Positions 16,139-24,149 of a DNA stretch of 64,000 nt are shown here, in pieces; within the stretch, counting starts at the first letter, position 1, and each line of letters begins with the position of its first letter. This stretch comes from Geminicoccaceae bacterium (GTDB lineage: Bacteria > Pseudomonadota > Alphaproteobacteria > Geminicoccales > Geminicoccaceae), in the NCBI GenBank assembly GCA_020638465.1, contig JACKIM010000002.1, positions 930,001-994,000 of the forward strand, written 5' to 3'. The notes under the pieces are model-generated. The model searched no databases and had not been told where the DNA came from. It worked only from the letters and a program-made list of their open reading frames with translations. A program made the position numbers and the translations under genes.

Positions 16139-16902
16139 CGGGAGCACCGGGCATCCCGGTCAAGACGCTCCACCATCGGCACCGTTCTCGGAGGCAAGAT
16201 ATCCCGGCTCCAGACGCCGCAACATTCGCGAAACAGGCTGGGCGTCAATGTGGCGCCGACATAGGCCATGTAGATTGGTGCGGAAAACGGGCACCCCACC
16301 TTGGAGTTCTCGGTCGTGAGCCGGATGCCGATCAGGTCATGCTTGATCATGTCCGCCCGGTTGACGATCGCATGCCCGAAATCCTGCACGATGCGGGTAT
16401 TCTGGTAGTGGATTGCAATCCCGTTGTCGGTCGGTCTCATGTTCCCGCGATAACGCTGGAAATGCGAGCGATGAAGCGGATCCCGGATGACCGTGGCGCG
16501 CTCGAAGATCGAGTTGGAAAGGCCACGCTGCAAGGATGCGATGGATACCTGGAACGTTTCCGTCGTTCCGGGGACCAGTGACACTTCGAGATAGAACCCG
16601 TCGACAAAGACCAGTTCATTGACCATCGGTCGCGGACGGTAGGTATCCGGCTTCGCAGTGGCATGCCTGATCGTCAGATCCTCGCCATCGAGCAGTTCCG
16701 TGACGCTGACGCCGAGGAAATCGGCAATGCGGACCACCGTCTTGAGAGACGGCAGCCCCTCTCCCGCCATGTAGCGGTCGAGCTGGCTCTTGCTGACCCC
16801 GAGTTCCTTGACGACCTCACTTGGCCACTGGGTACCAACACCATAGCGAGACAGGTTCTTTTGCAGTGCTTCTCTGATCTCGCTCGTACGGTCTTTCATC
16901 AT
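16114..16902 (-). CDS. XRE-family transcriptional regulator with an unknown C-terminal domain
   Basis: A 262-residue DNA-binding protein. A helix-turn-helix lies at about residues 20-70 (VVKELGVSKSQLDRYMAGEGL, then KTVVRIADFLGVSVTELL). The remaining roughly 170 residues form a domain I do not recognise, with no cupin or peptidase motifs seen. Start codons GTG-ATG-ATG follow one another; ATG at 16902 is 8 nt from AAGGAACGGGG-type Shine-Dalgarno bases. It is divergent from the RpiR regulator, and half-sites in the shared upstream region suggest autoregulation. Confidence 0.75.
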   Translation of the reverse strand: MMKDRTSEIREALQKNLSRYGVGTQWPSEVVKELGVSKSQLDRYMAGEGLPSLKTVVRIADFLGVSVTELLDGEDLTIRHATAKPDTYRPRPMVNELVFVDGFYLEVSLVPGTTETFQVSIASLQRGLSNSIFERATVIRDPLHRSHFQRYRGNMRPTDNGIAIHYQNTRIVQDFGHAIVNRADMIKHDLIGIRLTTENSKVGCPFSAPIYMAYVGATLTPSLFRECCGVWSRDILPPRTVPMVERLDRDARCSRSTLRIMR

Positions 16903-17276
16903 CACCCCGTTCCTTGGGGACGATCTGTCCCGAGCTTCAACCCCTTGAACGCTGAGAGGCAGTTTAAATTCTCACTCGCGTGAAAATTCATACCTGCGAG
17001 AATGGTGACATGATAACAATTTTTGTAAGGTAATCAACAAATAGAACATTATTTCTTGGTTCGAGTGACCTGAATCAGGTGTAATCACATGCTGTACCCG
17101 GGTTGATCTCAGCGTTTGTAACTAAATTTCATTTCAGGTAAGATTGCCACATGGATGGTAAGGTGGTTACCCGTTCGGAGCCGGCCATGACGACGACGCC
17201 AGACCTGTACACCCTGCCTCCGCACGCTCCCCTTCCGACACCCGGGAGCGGTCGGAGAGAGAAAGGTGCAGCCATC
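16903..17276. promoter_or_regulatory. Divergent regulatory region between XRE and RpiR genes
   Basis: No gene is supported in these 374 bases. The part from 16960 to 17150 is AT-rich. Three related half-sites are visible: ATTCTCAC at 16968, GTGAAAAT ending at 16987 (inverted, one mismatch) and GCGAGAAT ending at 17003 (inverted). They would suit binding of a dimeric repressor, perhaps the XRE protein. Confidence 0.45.
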
Positions 17277-18155
17277 ATGAACGATGTCATCGACGTCCTT
17301 CTCAATCTCCGGAAACTCGACGGCACGTTCAACAAGCGCGAGCAGCGCGTCGCCGACTTCATCAAGCTCAACCTGGACCGCGCGACCTTCATGCGGCAGA
17401 GCGAGATCGCCGAGGCGGCCGATGTGTCTGTTGCCACCGTCAACAGGTTCTGCCAGACGCTCGGTTGCGACGGTTTCCGCGATTTCCAGATCTGGCTGGC
17501 CCGCAGCGTCGCGGTCGGCATGCAATATATCGATGAACCGCGCGATTCGGCCGTCGAATCCAGCGCCATGGTCGATCATGTCTTCGGTGTCATCATCGAG
17601 GGATTGAGTCTCGCCCGCAGCCGGCTCACCGAGGAGATCATTGCGAAAAGCGCCACGGCGATCGCCAATGCACGCCGCATCGTCGTCTTCGGAACCGGCG
17701 GGAGTTCGTCCGTCGTCGCCCAGGAGGTGGTCAACCGGCTCTTCCGTCTCGGCATCATCGTCAACGCCTATCTCGACGAATACAGCCAGCGCATGGTGGC
17801 CTCCACGCTCCAGCCCAACGACCTCGTCTTCGTCATCTCCGCCACCGGCATACCGGAGTCGCTTCAGGCTGCCGTGACCATTGCCCGCCAGTATGGCGCG
17901 CAGACCATGGCCCTCACCCGCACCGATTCGCCTCTGGCCGCCAAGTGCGACATCGTCATCGGCATCGACGTTCCCGAGCATGCCGATATCTACAAGCCCA
18001 CGGCCTCGCGCATCGTCCATCTGGCCGTGGTCGACGTGATCGCGACCACGGCAGCCCGGCAAAGGCCGGAATATACCAAGGAAACGCTGCGCCGGGTGCG
18101 TACGTCGCTGGTCCCCCTTACCGGCGACGGCGGGCCCATGCCCATCGGCGACTGA
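17277..18155 (+). CDS. MurR/RpiR-family transcriptional regulator with SIS domain
   Basis: A 292-residue regulator. The N-terminal HTH_6 domain (residues 1-80, with SEIAEAADVSVATVNRFCQTLG) binds DNA and the SIS domain (about 115-260, with FGTGGSSSVVAQE and SATGIPES) senses a phosphosugar. ATG 17277 follows a purine-rich site (GAGAGAAAGG) and matches the family start; the frame is open 42 codons upstream. No sugar-catabolic genes are adjacent, so its target is unknown. Confidence 0.88.
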   Translation: MNDVIDVLLNLRKLDGTFNKREQRVADFIKLNLDRATFMRQSEIAEAADVSVATVNRFCQTLGCDGFRDFQIWLARSVAVGMQYIDEPRDSAVESSAMVDHVFGVIIEGLSLARSRLTEEIIAKSATAIANARRIVVFGTGGSSSVVAQEVVNRLFRLGIIVNAYLDEYSQRMVASTLQPNDLVFVISATGIPESLQAAVTIARQYGAQTMALTRTDSPLAAKCDIVIGIDVPEHADIYKPTASRIVHLAVVDVIATTAARQRPEYTKETLRRVRTSLVPLTGDGGPMPIGD

Positions 18156-18200
18156 AGCGGGACCGCAACGATCCCCATGTCGGGTCTGGCCGGGTCCGCC

Positions 18201-18836
18201 TTACGGCCGCGACAATTCGCTGCGCGCCGCTTCGCAGGTCTCCCGGATGCAGCATCCCTCAAGGTGATCGTTGACCAGCCCCATGGCCTGCATGAATGCG
18301 TAGACGGTGGTGGGCCCGACAAAGCTCCAGCCGCGTTTCTTGAGATCCTTCGAAATCTCGATCGACTGCCGGCTTCTCGCAAGGGCCTTCGCCGCGGCAA
18401 GGTCCATCCTGGCGGGGCGTTCCGCCGGCGCCGGTTCCCGTTGCCAGAAGTAATGCGCCAGCGAACCGAACTCGCGCTTCAGTTCCATCGCCCTCTGGGC
18501 GTTGTTGATGACCGAGCGGATCTTGCCACCATGGCGGACGATCCCCGTGTCCTGCAGCAGCCTTTCGACATCCGCAGGCCCCATCCGGCTTACTGCCCCG
18601 ATATCGAAACCATGGAAGGCCGAACGGAAATTCTCCCGCTTGCGCAGGATCGTGATCCACGAGAGCCCTGCCTGAAACCCCTCCAGGCATATTTTCTCGA
18701 ACAGGCGACGGTCATCAGTCACGGGCCTTCCCCACTCGTCGTCATGATAGGCCACATAAAAGGGGTCGCTCCCCGGCCACCAGCAGCGAATCCTGCCGTC
18801 TTTCCCCGCGATCAGTCCGTCTTCCAGCACCATCAT
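18201..18836 (-). CDS. tag: DNA-3-methyladenine glycosylase I
   Basis: A 211-residue base-excision repair enzyme that removes 3-methyladenine. Family marks are RCWWPGSDPFYVAYHDDEWG at the N-terminus with the zinc-binding Cys and His, EGFQAGLSWITILRKRE in the middle and NDHLEGCC near the end. ATG 18836 is 5 nt from GGGAG; ATG 18848 is possible, giving four extra residues. It converges on the RpiR gene. Confidence 0.93.
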   Translation of the reverse strand: MMVLEDGLIAGKDGRIRCWWPGSDPFYVAYHDDEWGRPVTDDRRLFEKICLEGFQAGLSWITILRKRENFRSAFHGFDIGAVSRMGPADVERLLQDTGIVRHGGKIRSVINNAQRAMELKREFGSLAHYFWQREPAPAERPARMDLAAAKALARSRQSIEISKDLKKRGWSFVGPTTVYAFMQAMGLVNDHLEGCCIRETCEAARSELSRP

Positions 18837-18949
18837 CCGTTCTCCCATCCCTACGCTGACTGTGGCTTACCAGTCCACTGACGGAATGACGACATCGATA
18901 TTCCCCCACAAGGAGGCATAAAATTTACTTGAAATCCCATAGTAAATAT

Positions 18950-18968
18950 CCCCCGGCAGAGCCGGGGG
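18950..18968. repeat. Subterminal hairpin of the IS200-like element (right end relative to tnpA)
   Basis: An 8-bp perfect stem with a 3-nt loop, downstream of tnpA, matching the hairpin at the other end of the element. It is the expected transposase recognition structure. Confidence 0.75.
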
Positions 18969-19047
18969 CTTTGGTTGAGAGCCGCTCAAAGCGGCGGTTT
19001 GCGGCGCTGCGCGGCCGCAATCTGTTCGCCGCCTGAAGGCGGCATGT

Positions 19048-19479
19048 TCAGGGTAACAGCGCGAGTTGATCGAGCCGGCGATCTTCCTTCTCCTGATTGC
19101 GAATGTAGTCGCGGATGACCGTTTCGTCTCGCCCGACCGTGCTGACAAAATATCCTCTTGCCCAGAAATGTTGGCCAACGAAATTGCGTCGGCGTTCGCC
19201 ATAAACACGGGCTAAGTGAATGGCGCTCTTCCCTTTGATGAAGCCGACGACATTGGAGACAGCATATTTGGGGGGAATGGCGAGCATCATGTGGACGTGA
19301 TCCGGTAGCAGATGACCTTCTATGACCTTGCTCTCCTTTTGTTTGGCTAGCTGTCGAAAAACCGCGCCGAGATGTGGGCGCAGGCCTGTATACAGCGTCT
19401 TGCGTCGGCATTTCGGGATAAAGACGACATGATATTTGCAGTCCCAAACGCTGTGACTTAGGCTCTGATACGTGTCCAT
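19048..19479 (-). CDS. tnpA: IS200/IS605-family Y1 transposase TnpA
   Basis: A 143-residue HUH single-strand transposase of normal length. It has KYHVVFIPKCRRK near the start, the HUH motif in LLPDHVHMMLAIP, FIKGKSAIHL, and the catalytic tyrosine in VIRDYIRNQE. No frameshift or stop is seen, so it may be active. AAGGAACG precedes the ATG. Confidence 0.95.
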   Translation of the reverse strand: MDTYQSLSHSVWDCKYHVVFIPKCRRKTLYTGLRPHLGAVFRQLAKQKESKVIEGHLLPDHVHMMLAIPPKYAVSNVVGFIKGKSAIHLARVYGERRRNFVGQHFWARGYFVSTVGRDETVIRDYIRNQEKEDRRLDQLALLP

Positions 19480-19562
19480 CGCTGACGTTCCTTCCGTATG
19501 CGTGGTGGCAAACGAAAGAAACCCGGCGATGGACTGCCGGAAACGTCAAACTCGGGCTGCCG

Positions 19563-19579
19563 CCCCGGCATAGCCGGGG
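19563..19579. repeat. Subterminal hairpin of the IS200-like element (left end relative to tnpA)
   Basis: A 7-bp perfect stem with a 3-nt loop, upstream of tnpA, nearly identical to the hairpin at 18950-18968. Confidence 0.75.
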
Positions 19580-19647
19580 GATCTCCTATTTTAGTTTAGG
19601 AATAATATCATACATTGTCGAATCCTTCTTTTGTTTCGGAGATCAAC

Positions 19648-19944
19648 ATGCGCAAGTTCCTCGTCCTCGGTGTCGGCATCGCCATACTCGCCGGTTGCAA
19701 CGATGTCGGCGTCATCGGTACGGCGGCCATGGAAAAACGACGGAACATGAATGACATGCAGGCACGGGCAACACTGGCCGCGACCTGTGACATCGCCGTC
19801 GGCGCCTATTTCCGCGCCCTGAACGAAGTGGAGCAGCGGCTCACCGCCATTGTCTGCGGTGGCGAGAAGGCCGCCGTCATTCTCGGCCAGGCCGCGCTGT
19901 CCTCGTCCGGCGCGGACAACAGCCGGATTGAAGTCATCCGTTAG
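19648..19944 (+). CDS. Small lipoprotein of unknown function
   Basis: A 98-residue protein with a lipoprotein signal (MRKFLVLGVGIAILAGC, lipobox ILAGC). The mature part has no recognised domain. Two further Cys occur (ATCDI and IVCGG). ATG 19648 is preceded by GGAG at 7 nt; an in-frame ATG at 19615 would put the signal out of place. It lies just beyond the IS200 element, which may have displaced its older upstream sequence. Confidence 0.65.
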   Translation: MRKFLVLGVGIAILAGCNDVGVIGTAAMEKRRNMNDMQARATLAATCDIAVGAYFRALNEVEQRLTAIVCGGEKAAVILGQAALSSSGADNSRIEVIR

Positions 19945-20083
19945 TGTTCCCCGTCAGGCTGGACCGGTCTACCGCTCCAACTCCCCGAATCGGCACGCTT
20001 TTCCGTTCGAGGAGTTCCGCCTGACCGCAAAAGGTTCTAAGCAGGTGTCATCAACGGATAGCCAGCAAGGCGGGAACAGCATC

Positions 20084-20500
20084 ATGCAAGGTCGGGTCAA
20101 GTGGGTCGAGGGGCGCAGCTTTGTCGCTACCTCGCAGAGCGGTCATTCGCTGGTCATCGACGGTCCGAAGGAAGCCGGTGGCGAGAACCTCGGTCCGAGC
20201 CCGATGGAATTCGTCCTGCTGGGCGCAGGCGGTTGCTCGGCGTTCGACGTGATCGAGATTCTCAGGAAGTCCCGTCAGGACGTCACCGATTGCGAAGTGA
20301 AGCTGGAGGCGGAACGGGCCGCGGAACCTCCCCGGGTATTCACCACCCTTCACCTCCACTTCATCGTCACCGGCAACGGGCTGAAGGAGACGGTCGTCGA
20401 GCGGGCAGTCCAGCTTTCGGCGGAGAAATACTGTTCGGCGACAGCGATGCTCGGCAAGACGGCAACCGTGACCCATACGTTCGAGGTCGTCGCGGCCTGA
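20084..20500 (+). CDS. OsmC/Ohr-family protein (YhfA-like)
   Basis: A 138-residue OsmC-fold protein. It has the two conserved redox cysteines: one in GAGGCSAFDVIEIL (about residue 53) and one in KYCSATAML (about residue 115), with ENLGPSPMEFVLL before the first. Many members reduce organic hydroperoxides; the YhfA subgroup has no settled role. ATG 20084 fits the family. The frame is open upstream to 19850, overlapping the lipoprotein gene, but that part is not conserved-looking. Confidence 0.85.
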   Translation: MQGRVKWVEGRSFVATSQSGHSLVIDGPKEAGGENLGPSPMEFVLLGAGGCSAFDVIEILRKSRQDVTDCEVKLEAERAAEPPRVFTTLHLHFIVTGNGLKETVVERAVQLSAEKYCSATAMLGKTATVTHTFEVVAA

Positions 20501-20509
20501 CGGCGGCGA

Positions 20510-21232
20510 TCAGCCGGAGGGCGACCCCGGCTTCGGCATGAACGACGAAAGCGGCTGCCGCTGGCGGCCGTTCTCATCGAAATTGCCGGCGTCGAGCCAT
20601 TGGCGGAAGGCTTCCCGGCGTTCGGGCCATTCGCTGTCGATGATCGAGAACCAGGCCGTGTCGCGATTGCGACCCTTGACCACCAGGTGCTGGCGGAAGA
20701 CCCCCTCGAAGGTGAAACCGAAACGCAGGGCCGCCTGCCGGCTGCCTTCGTTGGCAGCGTTGCATTTCCATTCGATGCGCCGGTAGCCCAGCCCGTCCAT
20801 CGCCTCGGTGAAGAGCAGGAACAGGGCTTCGGTGGCGGCGGCGGTCCTTTGCAGACGCCGGGCGAACCAGATGTGCCCGATCTCGATGACCGCGTGCGCG
20901 GGAGTGATCCGCAACCAGGAGCACATGCCGCAGGCGCGGCCGTCGAGCTTGTCGATGATGGCAAAGAACATCGGATCGGCCGAACATGCGCAGTTTTCCA
21001 GCCAATCGGTCATGGCTGCCAGATCGGCAAAGGGACCATAGGGCAGATAGTCCCAGATGTGCGGCGCCGCCTCACCCTCGCGACCCGCCTCGAACAGGTC
21101 GCGTGCGTGGCGCGAGACCATCAACGGTTCGAGCCGGACGCGCACGCCTTCGTGGATATCGCGCGATGGCCAGGCCACCGGAACACGGATCGTCGTCAAG
21201 CCACCTCTCCCCGTCTCTGGACATGAGGCCAT
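20510..21232 (-). CDS. GNAT-family N-acetyltransferase (RimJ/RimL-like)
   Basis: A 240-residue acetyltransferase. It has VRLEPL near residue 32, the strand-loop IEIGHIWFARRLQRTAAATEAL of the acetyl-CoA site (about 117-138), the YRRIEWKCNAANEGSRQAALR block and FGFTFEGVFRQHLVVKGRNRDTAWFSI, which are typical of the RimL-type subgroup. Substrate is unknown. No clear ribosome site precedes ATG 21232. A TTG at 21199 four bases after GGGAGAGG is an alternative start. It converges on the OsmC gene with a 9-bp gap. Confidence 0.82.
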   Translation of the reverse strand: MASCPETGRGGLTTIRVPVAWPSRDIHEGVRVRLEPLMVSRHARDLFEAGREGEAAPHIWDYLPYGPFADLAAMTDWLENCACSADPMFFAIIDKLDGRACGMCSWLRITPAHAVIEIGHIWFARRLQRTAAATEALFLLFTEAMDGLGYRRIEWKCNAANEGSRQAALRFGFTFEGVFRQHLVVKGRNRDTAWFSIIDSEWPERREAFRQWLDAGNFDENGRQRQPLSSFMPKPGSPSG

Positions 21233-21310
21233 CGAAGCTAGCCGGAATCGATCCCTTCACCAGTTCCATTTTCCGAATTTGAAGGTATCCAAATGAAGAT
21301 GAAAGCCAGA

Positions 21311-21342
21311 GGACCGCCCGATCCGTGAGGGTCCGGCGGTCC
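21311..21342 (-). terminator. Possible terminator after the small membrane protein gene
   Basis: Arms GGACCGCC (21311-21318) and GGCGGTCC (21335-21342) can form an 8-bp GC-rich stem around a 16-nt loop. It is 29 bp past the end of the minus-strand gene, but only a pyrimidine-rich stretch, not a T-run, follows. Confidence 0.35.
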
Positions 21343-21370
21343 CGCAAGCAAGGCGATATCAGGCAACGGA

Positions 21371-21601
21371 TCAGGGGCGATCGGCCGGGCCGGCGCTGTT
21401 GCCATGCCATTCGAGCGCCACGCCGCCGCCATCCTTGAGGGTCAGCGGCCCGAAGCGGTCATGGGCGAGGATGGCCAGAACCAGGACCGCCAGGATCGCC
21501 GCGACGAACCAGCCAAGCATCGGGCTCCGGCCGGCACGGATATCGCCGTGGCTGCGAATGTCGTCGAGCGCCTTCGCTCCCGTTTTGGTTAATGTCGACA
21601 T
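21371..21601 (-). CDS. Small single-pass membrane protein
   Basis: A 76-residue protein with one membrane helix (MLGWFVAAILAVLVLAILA, about residues 28-46) and a short polar C-terminal tail. I do not recognise a family. I chose ATG 21601 because AAGGAG lies 8 nt before it; ATG 21607 is 2 nt from that site and is less likely. It lies between gyrB and the GNAT gene on the same strand. Confidence 0.6.
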   Translation of the reverse strand: MSTLTKTGAKALDDIRSHGDIRAGRSPMLGWFVAAILAVLVLAILAHDRFGPLTLKDGGGVALEWHGNSAGPADRP

Positions 21602-21710
21602 CACCATCACTCCTTCTTGGGTGGAAGGCATGATGTCCCGGCGACATCCAAAACGGAAACGAATAGTCTTGATCGTTTCGATCACGAACGCTTATGAAGA
21701 CGCAAGGGCT

Positions 21711-24149
21711 TCAAATGTCGAGATTCACCACCTTGAGCGCATTCTCCTGGATGAATTCGCGACGTGGCTCGACGAGGTCGCCCATCAGCGTGGTGAAGAT
21801 GTCGTCCGCCTGATCGGCATGTTCGACGCGCACCTGGATGAGCGAGCGGATCTCCGGATCGAGCGTGGTTTCCCATAGCTGGTCGGGATTCATCTCGCCC
21901 AGCCCCTTGTAGCGCTGGATCGAGAGCCCCTTGCGTCCCAGTTGCAACACGCTTTCCACCAGTGAAACCGGGCCGTCCACGCGAATTTCCTGGTCCTTGC
22001 GCGCAAGGATGCACTCCTGGTCGAACAGGCCGTCCAGCTTGTGCAGGGCCTCGGCCAGCTTGCGGGCCTCGACCGTTCGTGCCAGAGCCGGTTCGAGACG
22101 ATGGCGGACGCGCCGTTCTCCAAGCTGATGATGGAAAACCAGCTCCCCCTCGTCGGATGCGTGGACCTGCCAGCCGCCCCGGCCCCGTGCGCTCAACCTT
22201 CGCGCGACCTCCTGCCCCATGGCCAGCGCCGGCGCCTCGTCGCTCATGGCTCCTTCGATGAAGCCGCCGGCGAGTGCGAGAGCCTCGACCAGTTCGCTCG
22301 GATGGCGGCGCGACAGGCTGAGCACCATGGAGCGCGCGACACGGGCCTCCTCGATCAGCGCTGCCAGCTCCTCCCCCTCCAGGGTGCGGGTCTCGCCGAT
22401 CCGCAGCACGCCATCGTCGATACCGGTCGCGATCAGGTGATTTTCGAGCGCCTCATCGTCCTTGAGATAGCGCTCCTTCTGTCCCCGCTTGACCTTGTAC
22501 AGGGGAGGCTGGGCTATGTAGAGATAACCGCCTTCAACAACCTGAGGTAGATGACGGTAGAAGAACGTCAACAGGAGCGTGCGGATGTGGCTGCCGTCGA
22601 CATCGGCATCGGTCATGATGATGACCTTGTGGTAGCGCAGCTTGGCAAGGTCGAAATCATCGCGGATGCCGGTGCCCAGCGCCGTGATCAGGGTGCCGAT
22701 TTCCTGACTGGAGAGAACCTTGTCCAGACGCGCCCGTTCGACATTGAGGATTTTCCCGCGCAGGGGAAGGATCGCCTGAACGGAGCGGTCCCGCCCCTGC
22801 TTGGCCGATCCACCGGCGCTGTCGCCCTCGACGATGAACAGTTCGGCCTTCGCCGGGTCGCGCTCCTGACAGTCCGCGAGCTTGCCGGGCAGGTTGGCGA
22901 TATCGAGCGCACCCTTGCGCCGGGTCAGTTCGCGCGCCTTGCGTGCGGCCTCGCGCGCCGTTGCCGCCTCGACGATCTTGGAGAAGATTTTCCGGGATTC
23001 CTGGGGATGTTCCTCGAACCAGCGGCCCATCGCGTCGGTGATCAGTCCCTGCACCACCGGCGTGACTTCGGAACTGACCAGCTTGTCCTTGGTCTGCGAG
23101 GAAAACTTCGGATCGGGCATCTTTACCGACAGGACACAGGTCAACCCTTCGCGCATGTCATCGCCCGTCAGCGTGACCTTGTCGCGCTTGATGATTCCGG
23201 ATTCCTCGGCGAAACGGTTGATGGTCCGCGTCAGGGCGGCGCGGAAACCCGCCAGGTGGGTACCGCCATCACGTTGGGGAATGTTGTTGGTAAAACACAG
23301 GCAGGTCTCGTGATAGCCGTCATTCCACTGTAGCGCGCACTCGACGCTCAGCCTGTCACTCTCCCCCATCATGACGATGGGCGGGCTGATCAGCGCCGTC
23401 TTGGTGCGGTCGAGAAACTCGACGAACACCTTCAGGCCGCCATCGTAGTGCAGCACCTGTTCCAGCGGCTCCTCGGGGCGGCGGTCGCGCAGGATGATGC
23501 GCACTCCCGAATTGAGGAAGGCCAGTTCGCGCAACCGGTGTTCCAGCACGGAATAGGAAAATTCCGTCCTGGTGAAGGTTATCGAGGACGGCATGAAGGT
23601 GATTTCGGTGCCTCGCCTGCCCTCGGAAGGGCCCGTACGATCCAGCGGTGCAACCGGATCGCCACCATTCTCGAAGCGGATATAGTGGCCATATCCGTCA
23701 CGCCAGATCCGCAGGTCCAGCCATTCGGACAAGGCGTTCACCACCGACACGCCGACCCCGTGAAGACCACCGGAAACCTTGTAGGAATTCTGGTTGAACT
23801 TGCCGCCGGCGTGCAGCACGGTCATGATGACCTCCGCCGCAGAACGTCCCTCGCCCTCGTGGATTCCCACCGGAATGCCGCGGCCATTATCGGTGACCGT
23901 GCACGATCCGTCGGCATTCAGCGTGACGCCGACCTCGCTGGCATGGCCGGCCAATGCCTCGTCGATGGCATTGTCCACCACTTCGAAGACCATGTGGTGC
24001 AGCCCCGAGCCGTCGTCGGTGTCGCCGATATACATGCCCGGACGCAAGCGTACCGCCTCCAGTCCTTCGAGTACCTGGATCGACGTTGCGTCGTATACGG
24101 CTTCGGCGGCATCAGTTGCCTGCCCTGTCGGTTCGTTCGGATCACTCAT
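21711..24149 (-). CDS. gyrB: DNA gyrase subunit B
   Basis: An 812-residue ATPase subunit of the type II topoisomerase that supercoils DNA. It has the GHKL ATPase site (EVVDNAIDEALAGH, TDNGRGIPV, GGLHGVGVSVVNALS), the Toprim domain with FIVEGDSAGGSAKQGRDR and TDADVDGSHIRTLLL, and the C-terminal QRYKGLGEMNPDQLWETT signature. Length is normal. It overlaps the recF end by 8 bp, so it is translated in step with it. Confidence 0.99.
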   Translation of the reverse strand: MSDPNEPTGQATDAAEAVYDATSIQVLEGLEAVRLRPGMYIGDTDDGSGLHHMVFEVVDNAIDEALAGHASEVGVTLNADGSCTVTDNGRGIPVGIHEGEGRSAAEVIMTVLHAGGKFNQNSYKVSGGLHGVGVSVVNALSEWLDLRIWRDGYGHYIRFENGGDPVAPLDRTGPSEGRRGTEITFMPSSITFTRTEFSYSVLEHRLRELAFLNSGVRIILRDRRPEEPLEQVLHYDGGLKVFVEFLDRTKTALISPPIVMMGESDRLSVECALQWNDGYHETCLCFTNNIPQRDGGTHLAGFRAALTRTINRFAEESGIIKRDKVTLTGDDMREGLTCVLSVKMPDPKFSSQTKDKLVSSEVTPVVQGLITDAMGRWFEEHPQESRKIFSKIVEAATAREAARKARELTRRKGALDIANLPGKLADCQERDPAKAELFIVEGDSAGGSAKQGRDRSVQAILPLRGKILNVERARLDKVLSSQEIGTLITALGTGIRDDFDLAKLRYHKVIIMTDADVDGSHIRTLLLTFFYRHLPQVVEGGYLYIAQPPLYKVKRGQKERYLKDDEALENHLIATGIDDGVLRIGETRTLEGEELAALIEEARVARSMVLSLSRRHPSELVEALALAGGFIEGAMSDEAPALAMGQEVARRLSARGRGGWQVHASDEGELVFHHQLGERRVRHRLEPALARTVEARKLAEALHKLDGLFDQECILARKDQEIRVDGPVSLVESVLQLGRKGLSIQRYKGLGEMNPDQLWETTLDPEIRSLIQVRVEHADQADDIFTTLMGDLVEPRREFIQENALKVVNLDI

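Larger units (their letters stand above)
18945..19585 (-). mobile_element. IS200-like insertion sequence (IS200/IS605 family)
   Basis: A single intact Y1 transposase gene is flanked by matching subterminal hairpins, at 18950-18968 (cccccggc-aga-gccggggg) and 19563-19579 (ccccggc-ata-gccgggg). Both have the same orientation, as required by this family, which has no terminal inverted repeats. No tnpB is present. Exact ends cannot be fixed by eye because these elements make no target duplication; the limits given are approximate. It separates tag from a small lipoprotein gene. Confidence 0.75.
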
